Positions 36,614 through 45,746 of a stretch of DNA of 64,000 bases are shown piece by piece. The first letter of the stretch is position 1. Every line of letters begins with the position of its first letter. The DNA comes from Bacillus sp. FJAT-18017 (GTDB taxonomy: Bacteria > Bacillota > Bacilli > Bacillales > Cytobacillaceae): positions 2,076,001 to 2,140,000 of the forward strand of contig NZ_CP012602.1 in the NCBI RefSeq assembly GCF_001278805.1, read 5' to 3'. The translations under genes were made by a program, and so were the position numbers. The notes under the pieces were generated by a model, which saw only the letters and a program-made list of their open reading frames with translations, was not told the origin of the DNA and did no database searches.

Positions 36614-38163
36614 TGCCGGATATATTTGAAAAGATTAATGAATTGTATGATAAGCGCCGTGAAATTGAAATGGGCGGCGGTGATGAGAAAATTGCGCGGC
36701 AGCATGCAAAGGGGAAACTGACAGCGCGTGAGAGAATTTCTCTTCTTGTAGACGAAGGTACCTTTGTTGAATTGAATCCTTTTATTGAACACAGGATTAC
36801 ATACTTTGGGATGGACCAGCAGAAAGGGCCAGGCGATGGGGTTGTAACCGGCTACGGCAAAATAAATGGCCGGGCAGTCTATGTTTTTTCGCAGGACTTC
36901 ACTGTGTTCGGCGGTGCCCTTGGGGAAATGCATGCCCATAAAATTGCCAAGCTGATGGACATGGCTGCAAATAGCGGAGCACCGGTTATTGGGTTGAACG
37001 ACTCCGGCGGGGCAAGAATTCAAGAGGGCGTAGTATCACTTGATGGCTACGGACAAATCTTTTATCGAAATGCCATTTATTCAGGCGTTATTCCGCAAAT
37101 TTCAGTCATTATGGGGCCGTGTGCCGGGGGCGCTGTTTATTCACCCGCTATCACGGATTTTGTGTTCATGGTTGAGGGTACGAGCCAAATGTTTATTACA
37201 GGACCAAAAGTGATTGAAACGGTGACCGGAGAAAAAATTTCTTCTGATGATCTCGGCGGTGCCAAGGTTCATAATTCGATTTCTGGAAATGCCCATTTTA
37301 GAGGAGAGACAGAAGAAGAGGTTCTGGCTTCGGTCAGAAGGCTATTAAGCTATCTCCCGCAAAATTCAAAAGAACGGCCTCCGGTAGTAACTGTTGCTGA
37401 TGAAGACGATTATAGGGCTGACCTGGTGGATTGTATACCTTTTGATCCTATCAGGCCATATGATGTTCGGATTGTAATCGAGCAGGTTGCTGACAAGAAT
37501 AGTTTTATGGAGATTCACAAGGATTTTGCAAGGAATATTGTGGTTGGCCTAGCGAGAATCAAGGGTGAACCGGTAGGGCTGGTTGCCAATCAGCCAAAGG
37601 TAATGGCCGGCAGCCTTGATATTGATTCTTCCGATAAAGCCTCCCGTTTTATTCGTTTCTGTGATTCTTTTAATATACCAATCATAACATTCGAAGATGT
37701 AACCGGTTTCTTTCCGGGGATTAAACAGGAACATGGCGGCATTATCCGCCATGGAGCTAAAATTCTTTATGCTTATTCCGAAGCGACCGTACCGAAGTTG
37801 ACGGTTATATTACGAAAGGCATACGGCGGCGCATATGTGGCGCTGAACAGTAAATCAATTGGCGCCGATCTTGTTTTTTCATGGCCCAACGCAGAGATTG
37901 CCGTAATGGGACCGCAGGGAGCAGCGAATATCATTTTTGCTAAAGAAATCCAAAGCTCGCCTGAACCAGAGAAGGTTCGTCAGCAGAAGATTGAGGAATA
38001 CCGGCAGCAGTTTGCCAACCCTTATGTGGCTGCAGCCCGGGGAATGGTCGATGATGTCATCGATCCGCGGGAAACCAGGATAAAGCTAATACAGGCATTG
38101 GATATGCTAAGGAATAAACATGAGGAACGGCCACATAAAAAGCATGGAAATATTCCGCTCTAA
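36613..38163 (+). CDS. yqjD: Acyl-CoA carboxylase carboxyltransferase subunit (YqjD, PccB/MmdA type)
   Basis: 516 residues with N- and C-terminal crotonase-like carboxyltransferase domains. Key segments are GLNDSGGARIQEGV, IMGPCAGGAVYSPAITDFVFMV, FPGIKQEHGGIIRHGAK and AYGGAYVALNSKSIGAD. Likely substrate is propionyl-CoA/methylmalonyl-CoA because mce overlaps it. No biotin carboxylase or biotin carrier gene is adjacent, so partners must lie elsewhere. ATG 36613 is inside the mce stop; an in-frame ATG upstream (36586) lies within mce. Confidence 0.92.
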   Translation: MPDIFEKINELYDKRREIEMGGGDEKIARQHAKGKLTARERISLLVDEGTFVELNPFIEHRITYFGMDQQKGPGDGVVTGYGKINGRAVYVFSQDFTVFGGALGEMHAHKIAKLMDMAANSGAPVIGLNDSGGARIQEGVVSLDGYGQIFYRNAIYSGVIPQISVIMGPCAGGAVYSPAITDFVFMVEGTSQMFITGPKVIETVTGEKISSDDLGGAKVHNSISGNAHFRGETEEEVLASVRRLLSYLPQNSKERPPVVTVADEDDYRADLVDCIPFDPIRPYDVRIVIEQVADKNSFMEIHKDFARNIVVGLARIKGEPVGLVANQPKVMAGSLDIDSSDKASRFIRFCDSFNIPIITFEDVTGFFPGIKQEHGGIIRHGAKILYAYSEATVPKLTVILRKAYGGAYVALNSKSIGADLVFSWPNAEIAVMGPQGAANIIFAKEIQSSPEPEKVRQQKIEEYRQQFANPYVAAARGMVDDVIDPRETRIKLIQALDMLRNKHEERPHKKHGNIPL

Positions 38164-38238
38164 CCCCATTGGTTGAAGCTCGAGTTTCACAAGAGTATAC
38201 TGAAATGGTGAGTACATAACCAGACGGAGGTTTTACGG

Positions 38239-39357
38239 ATGATTAACCATGAGCGCTTATTGAATGAGTTCCTGGAACTTGTTCAAATCGATTCAGAAAC
38301 AAAATTTGAAGCAAAAATTGCAGAAGTCCTAAAGAAAAAATTTACCGAGCTCGGTCTCGATGTTTTTGAAGATGATACTACGGCCGTTACAGGGCATGGT
38401 GCGGGCAATCTGATTTGTACGCTTCCTGCAACGAAGGATGGGGTTGATTCAATTTACTTCACCAGCCATATGGACACAGTGACTCCTGGGAATGGCGTGA
38501 AGCCTTCCATCAAGAATGGATATGTTGTTACAGATGGCACAACCATTCTCGGTGCAGACGACAAGGCTGGGCTTGCAGCGATGTTCGAATTGATTCGTGT
38601 CCTGAAGGAGCAGAACATTCCGCATGGGGAAATACAATTCATTATTACAGTTGGCGAAGAATCTGGCCTTATGGGTGCCAAAGCTTTAGATCCTTCAAAA
38701 ATCACCGCTAAATACGGTTACGCACTTGATAGCGATGGCCTCGTCGGCAATGTCGTTGTTGCCGCGCCTACACAGGCCCGGATTGAAGCAGTTGTTTATG
38801 GGAAGACTGCACATGCAGGTGTCGCACCTGAAAAGGGTGTCTCTGCTATTACAATTGCTGCGAAAGCCATTGCCAGGATGCCTTTGGGCAGGATTGACAG
38901 TGAAACCACAGCAAATATCGGGCGGTTTGCCGGCGGCCAGGCTACGAACATTGTTGCTGACCGTGTTGATATTTTGGCTGAAGCACGATCCCTTGTGGCA
39001 GATAAAATGGAAGCACAGGCAGCGAAAATGAAAGAAGCCTTTGAATCGGTCGCATCAGAAATGGGCGGCAGAGCCGAAGTGAATGTTACGGTCATGTATC
39101 CTGGCTTCAAATTCGGTGAAGGTGACCATGTTGTCGAAGTAGCCAGGAAAGCAGCAGCAAAAATTGGCCGCAGCTGTGAACTCCAGCAAAGCGGCGGGGG
39201 CAGTGATGCCAACGTAATAGCTGGATTCGGAATACCGACCGTCAACCTGGCAGTTGGCTATGAGGATATCCATACAACAAACGAACGGATGCCGGTTGAA
39301 GAGCTTGGCAAACTGGCTGAAATGACCCTTGCCATTGTTGAGGAAGTTGCGAAGTAA
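38239..39357 (+). CDS. yqjE: M20-family peptidase, tripeptidase-like (YqjE)
   Basis: 372 residues, PepT-like. Metal-dependent aminopeptidase of the cytoplasm. Metal ligands and catalytic residues are in TSHMDTV, GADDKAGLAAM, GEESGLMGA and LDSDG, and a dimerisation domain spans about 180-290. ACGGAGG precedes ATG 38239. Substrate is inferred from the family. It follows yqjD as in B. subtilis. Confidence 0.93.
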   Translation: MINHERLLNEFLELVQIDSETKFEAKIAEVLKKKFTELGLDVFEDDTTAVTGHGAGNLICTLPATKDGVDSIYFTSHMDTVTPGNGVKPSIKNGYVVTDGTTILGADDKAGLAAMFELIRVLKEQNIPHGEIQFIITVGEESGLMGAKALDPSKITAKYGYALDSDGLVGNVVVAAPTQARIEAVVYGKTAHAGVAPEKGVSAITIAAKAIARMPLGRIDSETTANIGRFAGGQATNIVADRVDILAEARSLVADKMEAQAAKMKEAFESVASEMGGRAEVNVTVMYPGFKFGEGDHVVEVARKAAAKIGRSCELQQSGGGSDANVIAGFGIPTVNLAVGYEDIHTTNERMPVEELGKLAEMTLAIVEEVAK

Positions 39358-39420
39358 GAAACTTTTAAATTGAGTTCGTCTAAAAGGTTGTTGAATTGAC
39401 TTTTTAAAAAATAATGAAAA

Positions 39421-39458
39421 GATAAAAGGGAGCCCAAGCGGGTTCCCTTTCCTTTATC
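39421..39458. terminator. Bidirectional terminator between yqjE and the lipoprotein gene
   Basis: GATAAA...TTTATC outer arms and AAAGGGAGCCC / GGGTTCCCTTT inner arms around AAGC, between two convergent genes. Confidence 0.8.
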
Positions 39459-39459
39459 T

Positions 39460-40269
39460 TTAAGGCAGGTTTTCAATCTTTTCAAGTTCAGTCGTTACAC
39501 TCATTTCATTCCCAGTTGAGTCCTTTAAATAAAACGTCTTTCTTACAATCCCAAGCCGTGGTGCCCAGTAATTCTCGACAATGCTTCCATCTGTCCCGAT
39601 CTTCTCAAGCACGATGACCTTGCTAATCTTTCCGTATGGAACAGAAACTGTCGCGTCAATTTCCTTAACCACCCATCCATCAAAGCTTTGCTTCAGTTTG
39701 ATTGGATTTGGCAAAACAAGCTGTTCTTTAAATGCTGCTTTGTAATTTTCAATTGCCGGGGCATCCTCCGAATAATATTCTGGCTCCTCGTAAACAATCG
39801 AGATTCCCTTTTTACCAAGACTGTATAGCCTAAGCATCCTCGTCCCGCCATTATCTGTTACGGTTGCAATGTATTTTCCCTCATTGGTGAAAACATGCTC
39901 CACTTCAGAAGCAAATTCATTTCCAGTTCCTTTGAATGTTTTGATCTTATTGCCTTCAGGAAAGTAACTTCCAGTCTCAATAGACCCTCCATTTTCTCCG
40001 TTTGCACCCTCGCCTGTGGGTTTGCCACCAGAACTTCCATCTGTACCAGTTCCTGGTTTACCTCCTGGTCCATTACCGGAATCATTGCTAACAGGTTTTT
40101 CTTTTTCTCCATCAATTTCTTCATTATCCCCTGATGTTTCCGTTCCTCCGTCTGTCTGTTCTGTTGGTTTTTGGGATCCTCCCGATTCTTTGTTCGGCTT
40201 GGAACTATTCCAATAACTGCAGCCTGCTAAAAGAAAAATAGTGAGTATGACTAAACAAATCTTTCTCAT
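39460..40269 (-). CDS. Hypothetical lipoprotein with Gly/Ser-rich linker
   Basis: About 269 residues. Signal peptide MRKICLVILTIFLLAGC with lipobox LAGC. Then comes an 80-residue low-complexity stretch rich in Gly, Ser, Thr, Glu and Pro (GGKPGTGTDGSSGGKPTGE), and a C-terminal domain of about 160 residues with KTFYLKDSTGNEMSVTTELEKI. I do not recognise the domain; this layout suits a cell-wall-spanning surface protein. ATG 40269 is preferred over GTG 40281 because AGGAAGTGGA lies between them. Encoded against its neighbours. Confidence 0.8.
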   Translation of the reverse strand: MRKICLVILTIFLLAGCSYWNSSKPNKESGGSQKPTEQTDGGTETSGDNEEIDGEKEKPVSNDSGNGPGGKPGTGTDGSSGGKPTGEGANGENGGSIETGSYFPEGNKIKTFKGTGNEFASEVEHVFTNEGKYIATVTDNGGTRMLRLYSLGKKGISIVYEEPEYYSEDAPAIENYKAAFKEQLVLPNPIKLKQSFDGWVVKEIDATVSVPYGKISKVIVLEKIGTDGSIVENYWAPRLGIVRKTFYLKDSTGNEMSVTTELEKIENLP

Positions 40270-40438
40270 ATACCTATCCACTTCCTTGCTGAAATATGAA
40301 GCTTTCTTTAATTAGACGTGGTCCACAATACCAAGTTGCATAAATGAAACTAAATGGGCTCCGGGTCACACCCATTAGGTGACTCGTGCAGGTGTTCGCT
40401 TTTTTTGCTAAACTAATAGGTAATTGGAGGTGTTGGCA

Positions 40439-41713
40439 GTGAGGGAAATGTACCCGAAAAAGGGACGGGTTATTTTACATGTGGATATGAATAGCTTTTA
40501 TGCATCGGTTGAAATGGCGCATGATCCGTCTTTGAAGGGGAAGCCGCTTGCCATCGCTGGAAATCCTGAAGAAAGGCGAGGCATTATTGTCACCTGCAGC
40601 TATGAAGCACGGAAAATGGGAATCAAGACAACAATGCCACTCTGGGAAGCCAAAAAGATTTGCCCGCAATTGATTGTGATGAGACCGAATTTTGATCGAT
40701 ACAGGACTGCATCGACTGCCATGTTCGAGATACTTGCCCAATTCACCGAACTGGTTGAACCTGTCTCAATCGATGAAGGATATTTGGATATTACAGGAAG
40801 CCATGAGCTGGGCAGCCCACTCGAAATAGCCCACAGCATCCAGAAACGAATCATGGCACAGCTCGATCTGCCATGCAGCATCGGGGTAGCGCCAAATAAA
40901 TTCCTTGCCAAAACAGCTTCCGATATGAAAAAACCGCTCGGGATTACAGTTCTAAGAAAGCGGGATATTCCTGCCGTTCTGTGGCCTCGCCCTGTAGGGG
41001 ACATGCACGGCATTGGGGCAAAAACTGCAGAGAAATTGAACGGAATTGGCATACAAACAATTGGGGATCTCGCTGGCGGTAATGACATACAATTGAAGAT
41101 GCTGCTTGGAATAAATGGGACCAGACTAAAGGATAGAGCCAATGGAATTGATGCTCGCCCGGTTGACCCAGATTCTGTTTCGGATTTTAAAAGTATAGGG
41201 AATTCCACGACCCTTCCGAGGGATATGACCAATCAGCACGAGTTGTTCAAGGTATTTGAAGGGCTGGCCGATAAAGTGGCAACACGACTAAAACGAAAGA
41301 AGGTTGTTGCTAATTCTTTGGCAATCACGATTCGGTACAAGGACCGCAAAACGATAAATCGCGGCCGTAAACTAAGGAACCCTGTCAGCTCTAAGGAAGA
41401 TATCCTGCAGCTGGCCAAGCAGCTTTTTATGAGCAATTGGAACGGCAACCCGGTCAGGCTGCTGGGGATTACAGGTTCAGATTTGGCAGATATCGATGGT
41501 ATTGTAACCCAACTGGATTTATTTTCTTATGAAAAAGAAGCAAGGAAGGAGCCATTATTCAAGACTCTTTCTGAATTGAAGGACAAATATGGAAAAAACA
41601 TAATTACCAATGCCGGAAGCAAAGCCGATCTCGATGCCAACAAGGGAACCCAAACAAGTTTTAATAAAGATTTTCTTCGGGGTTTTAAGCCTGGACAGGA
41701 TGATAATAAATAA
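40439..41713 (+). CDS. dinB: DNA polymerase IV (Y family, YqjH)
   Basis: 424 residues. Error-prone translesion polymerase. Palm motifs HVDMNSFYASVE and SIDEGYLDIT carry the catalytic acidic residues. A helix-hairpin-helix thumb (MHGIGAKTAEKLNGIGI) and little-finger domain follow, and a beta-clamp-binding peptide QLDLF sits near the C-terminus. GTG 40439 follows GGAGGTG (40426-40432); TTG 40424 is also open. No LexA box was seen here, unlike the second Y-family gene at 52998. Confidence 0.95.
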   Translation: MREMYPKKGRVILHVDMNSFYASVEMAHDPSLKGKPLAIAGNPEERRGIIVTCSYEARKMGIKTTMPLWEAKKICPQLIVMRPNFDRYRTASTAMFEILAQFTELVEPVSIDEGYLDITGSHELGSPLEIAHSIQKRIMAQLDLPCSIGVAPNKFLAKTASDMKKPLGITVLRKRDIPAVLWPRPVGDMHGIGAKTAEKLNGIGIQTIGDLAGGNDIQLKMLLGINGTRLKDRANGIDARPVDPDSVSDFKSIGNSTTLPRDMTNQHELFKVFEGLADKVATRLKRKKVVANSLAITIRYKDRKTINRGRKLRNPVSSKEDILQLAKQLFMSNWNGNPVRLLGITGSDLADIDGIVTQLDLFSYEKEARKEPLFKTLSELKDKYGKNIITNAGSKADLDANKGTQTSFNKDFLRGFKPGQDDNK

Positions 41714-41718
41714 AAATA

Positions 41719-41747
41719 AATGCCGCCCTGAAATACAGAGCGGCATT
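41719..41747 (+). terminator. Terminator after dinB
   Basis: AATGCCGC and GCGGCATT with a 13-base loop; only TTAG follows, so moderate strength. Confidence 0.7.
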
Positions 41748-41792
41748 TAGTATGCTGATTTGGAAAACTTTATTGCGCGAACTGGATGGGAA

Positions 41793-41910
41793 CTTTTATG
41801 CGCACTTTTTGCGTTTTATAAAGACTTTCCGAGTTTTATGGATCACTTTTTACTATTTATGGACCACTTTTTACTATTTACGGAACAGTTTTTAAGGTTT
41901 ATAACGCACC
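41793..41910 (+). repeat. Tandem array of about six 20-21-bp units (family E/F)
   Basis: The motif nnCACTTTT preceded by TTTATG recurs at about 41801, 41821, 41841, 41862, 41883 and 41903. Clear copies are TTTATGGATCACTTTTTAC and TTTATGGACCACTTTTTAC; outer copies are worn. The same unit, in the same orientation, makes the exact 20-bp array at 61381-61500. It lies between the dinB terminator and the 3' end of zwf. Confidence 0.8.
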
Positions 41911-41938
41911 TACCCGGTTTTCCTCCACGTTTAGGAAT

Positions 41939-43441
41939 CTAACATTTATCAACTTGTAAGTCACGGACACGCCACCATGAAAATCCATCTTTTTCAAGAA
42001 GTTCTTCGGCAGCCTTTGGCCCCCTAGAGCCGGCTTCATAATTCGGGAAGCTTTCATCTTTCGTCTTTTCCCAAACTTCCGATATCTTATCGACAAAGGC
42101 CCAGGAGAGGGCAACTTCATCCCAGTGAGTGAAGTTAGTTGCATCTCCGCGCAGGCAATCGTACAAGAGTAGCTCATATGCTTCAGGTGTATTTATTTCG
42201 TTCACACCATTATTGGCAAAGCTCAATTTTACTTTTGTTGCATCCATGCCCTGGCCTGCCTTCTTGGCGTTCAAGTGAAGGGTAATTCCTTCTTCAGGCT
42301 GAATGTGAATAACAAGCAGATTTGGGTTGAGAGGCTTGTCCGGCTGGTAATAAAGGTTCATTGGGATATCTTTGAACTGGATGACGATCTTCGTTGACTT
42401 GGCGCCAAGCCTTTTACCTGTTCGAATGTAAAAAGGAACTCCTGCCCAGCGGAAGTTATCTATCATCAGCTTGCCTGCTACATAGGTTTCCGTATTAGAT
42501 TGTTTGTCGACCATCGGCTCGTCCCTGTAAGCAGGAACTTTTTCATCATTGATGAAGCCAGCATCATATTGGCCGCGGACAAAGTAATTCTGGATTTCAT
42601 CGCCTTCTATTGTTCTCAGCGACCGGAAAACCCGGATTTTCTCTGAGCGGATTTCATCGGTCGTCAGTTTTATAGGCGGCTCCATTGCCAGCAGTGCAAC
42701 CATCTGAAGCATATGGTTTTGTACCATATCCCTAAGAGCGCCGCTTGTTTCGTAATAGCGCCCGCGTTCTTCGACACCAAGTGTTTCACTGGATGTTATC
42801 TGGATATTTGAAATATAACGATTGTTCCAGAGCGGTTCGAACATTGCGTTGGCAAACCGGATTACTTCGATGTTCTGAACCATTTGCTTTCCGAGATAAT
42901 GGTCAATCCGGTAAACTTCGTGCTCATCGAATGCAGTACGGATTTGCTCATTCAATTCAATTGCAGATTGAAGGTCATGGCCAAACGGCTTCTCGATAAC
43001 CAGCCGTTTAAAGCCTGAAACATCTGTTAAGCCATCCGATTTTAGATGGAGTGCAATTGGACCGAAAAATTCAGGTGCCATTGCCAGATAAAAGATCCGG
43101 TTGCCGGCGAGTCCGTACTTGCTGTCCATTTCTTCTGCCAGTTGCTTAAGGACGGCATATGACCCTGAATCAGTTACATCGTGAGAATGGTATGTAAAAT
43201 GAGATGCAAATTCGTCCAGATTATCGCTGGCTTCCATAGCTTCGCTGACCGAATACTTCACGTTTTCCTGAAACTGTTCATTTGTCAACTGCCTTCTGGC
43301 AACACCTATAACTGCAAACCTTTCGGAAAGCAGCCCTTTTTTAAAAAGCCTGTAGAGCGAAGGAAATAGCTTGCGCTTTGCAAGGTCCCCGGTTGCCCCG
43401 AATATCATAATTAAGGATGCTTGTTCTTTGTTTTCTGCCAA
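41939..43441 (-). CDS. zwf: Glucose-6-phosphate 1-dehydrogenase
   Basis: 500 residues. First enzyme of the oxidative pentose phosphate route, giving NADPH. The NADP-binding MIFGATGDLAKRKLFPSLY and the substrate-site signature RIDHYLGKQMVQN are intact. TTG at 43441 is preferred: AAAAGGAG precedes it at 9-base spacing and the protein then begins MAENKEQASLIMIFGAT like its relatives; ATG 43474 would add 11 residues that contain the ribosome site. The gene gndZ, found beside zwf in B. subtilis, is absent here. Confidence 0.95.
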   Translation of the reverse strand: MAENKEQASLIMIFGATGDLAKRKLFPSLYRLFKKGLLSERFAVIGVARRQLTNEQFQENVKYSVSEAMEASDNLDEFASHFTYHSHDVTDSGSYAVLKQLAEEMDSKYGLAGNRIFYLAMAPEFFGPIALHLKSDGLTDVSGFKRLVIEKPFGHDLQSAIELNEQIRTAFDEHEVYRIDHYLGKQMVQNIEVIRFANAMFEPLWNNRYISNIQITSSETLGVEERGRYYETSGALRDMVQNHMLQMVALLAMEPPIKLTTDEIRSEKIRVFRSLRTIEGDEIQNYFVRGQYDAGFINDEKVPAYRDEPMVDKQSNTETYVAGKLMIDNFRWAGVPFYIRTGKRLGAKSTKIVIQFKDIPMNLYYQPDKPLNPNLLVIHIQPEEGITLHLNAKKAGQGMDATKVKLSFANNGVNEINTPEAYELLLYDCLRGDATNFTHWDEVALSWAFVDKISEVWEKTKDESFPNYEAGSRGPKAAEELLEKDGFSWWRVRDLQVDKC

Positions 43442-43714
43442 GGATAAGGACTCCTTTTCGTGAAAAATTTCCATGGATGCTTAAACGTCTCTACAAATAT
43501 TTAAGTTTAGCTGTTTCTTCTAGATTTCGCAAATGTAATGCAATCCATGTACCAGGTTTAAAAAAGCCGGAAAAGCCTGATAGACCTCCAGCGTATTTCC
43601 ATTCGAGAATAAAACCATTGGTATGATTGATGCAGGAAGCGTTAAGTATGGTATAGTAAAGTAAATTTTAGTTCAATCATAATGCGTTGCATTTTTTGAA
43701 AAGAGGTTTTAACG

Positions 43715-44638
43715 TTGGATTTGTTGTTTCTTGGAACTGGGGCAGGACTGCCGGCAAAGCTCAGAAACGTCACTGCGATGGCTCTCAAACTTCTGGAAGA
43801 GAGGGGCTCTGTTTGGCTGTTTGACTGTGGTGAAGCTACCCAGCATCAGATTCTTCATACTTCCCTTAAACCGCGCCGGATCGAAAAGATATTCATCACC
43901 CATCTGCATGGTGACCATATCTATGGACTCCCCGGTCTATTGTCGAGCCGTTCTTTCCAGGGCGGCGATTCCGAGGTTGAGGTGATCGGCCCAAAAGGAA
44001 TTGACACCTTTATCAGGACAAGCCTGAGAATTAGCGGGACGTACTTGAAGTATCCTTTGAAAATTACAGAGCTAGAAGAGGGAATCGTTTTTGAAGACCA
44101 GCAATTCAGGGTAGAAGCGCGGCTTCTTGACCACGGGATTGCATCATATGGATACAGGATTTCAGAAGCTGACAGGCAAGGGACTTTGCTTGCCGATAAA
44201 CTTGCTGCCGCCGGAATTCCTCCAGGCCCTTTATATAAAAAAATAAAAGCAGGAGAGCAAGTCATTTTAGAGGATGGAACAGTGTTGGAACCATCCCGCT
44301 TTGTTGGCCCGCCACAGAAAGGAAGAATTGTGACAATCCTGGGCGATACCCGGCGTTGTGAAAATGCTGTGGAACTGGCAAGGGATGCAGACCTCCTTAT
44401 TCATGAAGCAACCTATGCAGCCGGTGAGGAAGGCATGGCGCATGATTATTTCCACTCGACCACTGCCCAGGCTGCTGATGTGGCAGTGAAAGCGAATGCG
44501 AAGAAACTCTGCATTACACATATTAGTTCGCGCTACGATCGCCATGCGGCCCAAGAGCTCTTAAAAGAGACACAAAGTTACTTTGCGAATACCGAAATTG
44601 CTGAGGATTTTAAAGAAATTCATATACCTCTCCCATAG
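43715..44638 (+). CDS. rnz: Ribonuclease Z
   Basis: 307 residues, identical in length to the B. subtilis enzyme. It removes 3' trailers from tRNA precursors lacking encoded CCA. The metallo-beta-lactamase signature [39 protein letters not shown] and the terminal [15 protein letters not shown] are complete. TTG 43715 gives [15 protein letters not shown] and follows AAAAGAGG. Divergent from zwf, as in other Bacillus. Confidence 0.96.
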   Translation: MDLLFLGTGAGLPAKLRNVTAMALKLLEERGSVWLFDCGEATQHQILHTSLKPRRIEKIFITHLHGDHIYGLPGLLSSRSFQGGDSEVEVIGPKGIDTFIRTSLRISGTYLKYPLKITELEEGIVFEDQQFRVEARLLDHGIASYGYRISEADRQGTLLADKLAAAGIPPGPLYKKIKAGEQVILEDGTVLEPSRFVGPPQKGRIVTILGDTRRCENAVELARDADLLIHEATYAAGEEGMAHDYFHSTTAQAADVAVKANAKKLCITHISSRYDRHAAQELLKETQSYFANTEIAEDFKEIHIPLP

Positions 44639-44643
44639 TAAGT

Positions 44644-44676
44644 ACCCGGCATCCAAGTGGAAAAGCCGGGTTTTTG
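44644..44676 (+). terminator. Terminator after rnz
   Basis: ACCCGGC and GCCGGGT around a 14-base loop, followed by TTTTT. Confidence 0.85.
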
Positions 44677-44741
44677 TTGTTTAGAAACCATTTGGCTTCA
44701 CGCCTGCAAATCGTACTAACCGAGCGTAACTATGTCCGGCT

Positions 44742-45020
44742 TTAACGTTTATTTTTGCGGTAGGCTCTCCAGGATGTCTTTATGGAAGCATAACTGCCTA
44801 TGGCTGCATAACCGTAAAACGAACCCATAAAAATAGCAGCAATAAAGCTTTGCTTGTGGCAGACGAGAATGGATAACGCCAGTCCGGTACAAAGTGCGAT
44901 TGTTGGAACAATGAACTTTGGTATCCCAAAATATATTTTTAGGGTTTGAGTAATGATCATGACTGCGGGAACAGCAAAGACCGCATCCCACATATTTGTA
45001 TATATAATAGGGAAGTTCAT
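44742..45020 (-). CDS. Small membrane protein, holin-like appearance, function unknown
   Basis: 92 residues with about three hydrophobic helices (about 12-30, 36-55, 60-78) and a basic tail SWRAYRKNKR. The layout recalls small holin-type proteins, but I see no decisive motif and no phage or lysin gene nearby. GGGAGGG lies 13 bases before the ATG on the minus strand, longer spacing than usual. Moderately likely to be real. Confidence 0.6.
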   Translation of the reverse strand: MNFPIIYTNMWDAVFAVPAVMIITQTLKIYFGIPKFIVPTIALCTGLALSILVCHKQSFIAAIFMGSFYGYAAIGSYASIKTSWRAYRKNKR

Positions 45021-45217
45021 GTATTTACGAGATCCCTCCCATGGAGAAGTGTAATGACTTATTTATTTTTATCCGAAATCTGGGAACTACTCTTTTTATA
45101 TAGCTTGGGCTGAAATACCGACTATTCATTCCGGATTTTATATTTTTACTACTTTTTCGGAATAATTGTTTTCAGGTAGGGTAGTAGTATTTTATACATA
45201 CTACAGGGGGATTCAAA

Positions 45218-45499
45218 ATGGAAGCAATTATCATTATAGGTGTTTATTGTTTAATTATGGGGTCGATTGTCCTTTTTGCCAGCGGTTTGGTAAGTTATTT
45301 CTTTCCTAAAATACATGTTATTTTCATTTTGGCAGCTAGCGCCCTTGCCGGATTATTAGCTAGTTTTGTGTTTGATGTAGGCACTTTATTTGCTATAATC
45401 TTTAATATTATTTTCTCGGGTCTGGCGGTCGCACTTGGTCGTTTCGGGCGGTATTTAAAAAATAAAACCGATGTTGAACCAGAGAGTATACTTCATTAA
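45218..45499 (+). CDS. Small membrane protein of unknown function
   Basis: 93 residues with three hydrophobic segments (about 3-28, 31-51, 56-75) and a charged end KNKTDVEPESILH. ACAGGGGGA precedes the ATG at good spacing, and a perfect palindromic terminator follows 2 bases after the stop; both support a real gene. No family recognised. Confidence 0.7.
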   Translation: MEAIIIIGVYCLIMGSIVLFASGLVSYFFPKIHVIFILAASALAGLLASFVFDVGTLFAIIFNIIFSGLAVALGRFGRYLKNKTDVEPESILH

Positions 45500-45501
45500 G
45501 C

Positions 45502-45536
45502 AAAAGGGCGCATTCCCGCGGGAATGCGCCCTTTTT
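45502..45536 (+). terminator. Strong terminator (perfect palindrome)
   Basis: AAAAGGGCGCATTCCCG followed directly by its complement CGGGAATGCGCCCTTTT and a further T. The 17-bp arms have no spacer. Confidence 0.9.
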
Positions 45537-45594
45537 GCTGTTAAGATAAATAGATCTTTCGACTGTGGATAACTTTTTTTATCGAGGATGTTTA

Positions 45595-45742
45595 CGTCTA
45601 GCTCCAGCGCCTACGCGTGCGCAAACTTCAGGTCTCCTCCCTACGATAAGTCATCATCGAATCGCCTCGCTCTTCGTGATTCCTTTATCTCAGTCAAAGC
45701 CCCTCCAGTTTGTACGGCGATGACCAAGGCGCTTGCGCTTTT
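45595..45742 (+). repeat. Dispersed intergenic repeat (CTAGCTCCAGCGCC ... GGCGCTTGCGCTTTT type)
   Basis: Starts with GTCTAGCTCCAGCGCCTACG (45596-45615) and ends with AAGGCGCTTGCGCTTTT (45726-45742); the outer CAGCGCC and GGCGCTT are complementary. I recall blocks with these two ends as frequent non-coding repeats in Bacillus-type genomes. The 3' end works as a terminator-like stem with T tract. It ends 4 bases before the 3' end of namA, so may help end that minus-strand gene region. It is unrelated to the 4674 repeat. Confidence 0.7.
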
Positions 45743-45746
45743 GTAT

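Noticed and set aside
40350..40395. GGTCAC...GTGAC hairpin upstream of dinB as a terminator or SOS operator
   Set aside because: The stem is short and imperfect and the LexA core GAAC-N4-GTTC is not present.
44742..45020. Prophage holin call for the small membrane protein
   Set aside because: No lysin, structural phage gene or attachment site lies near; only the general layout is holin-like.
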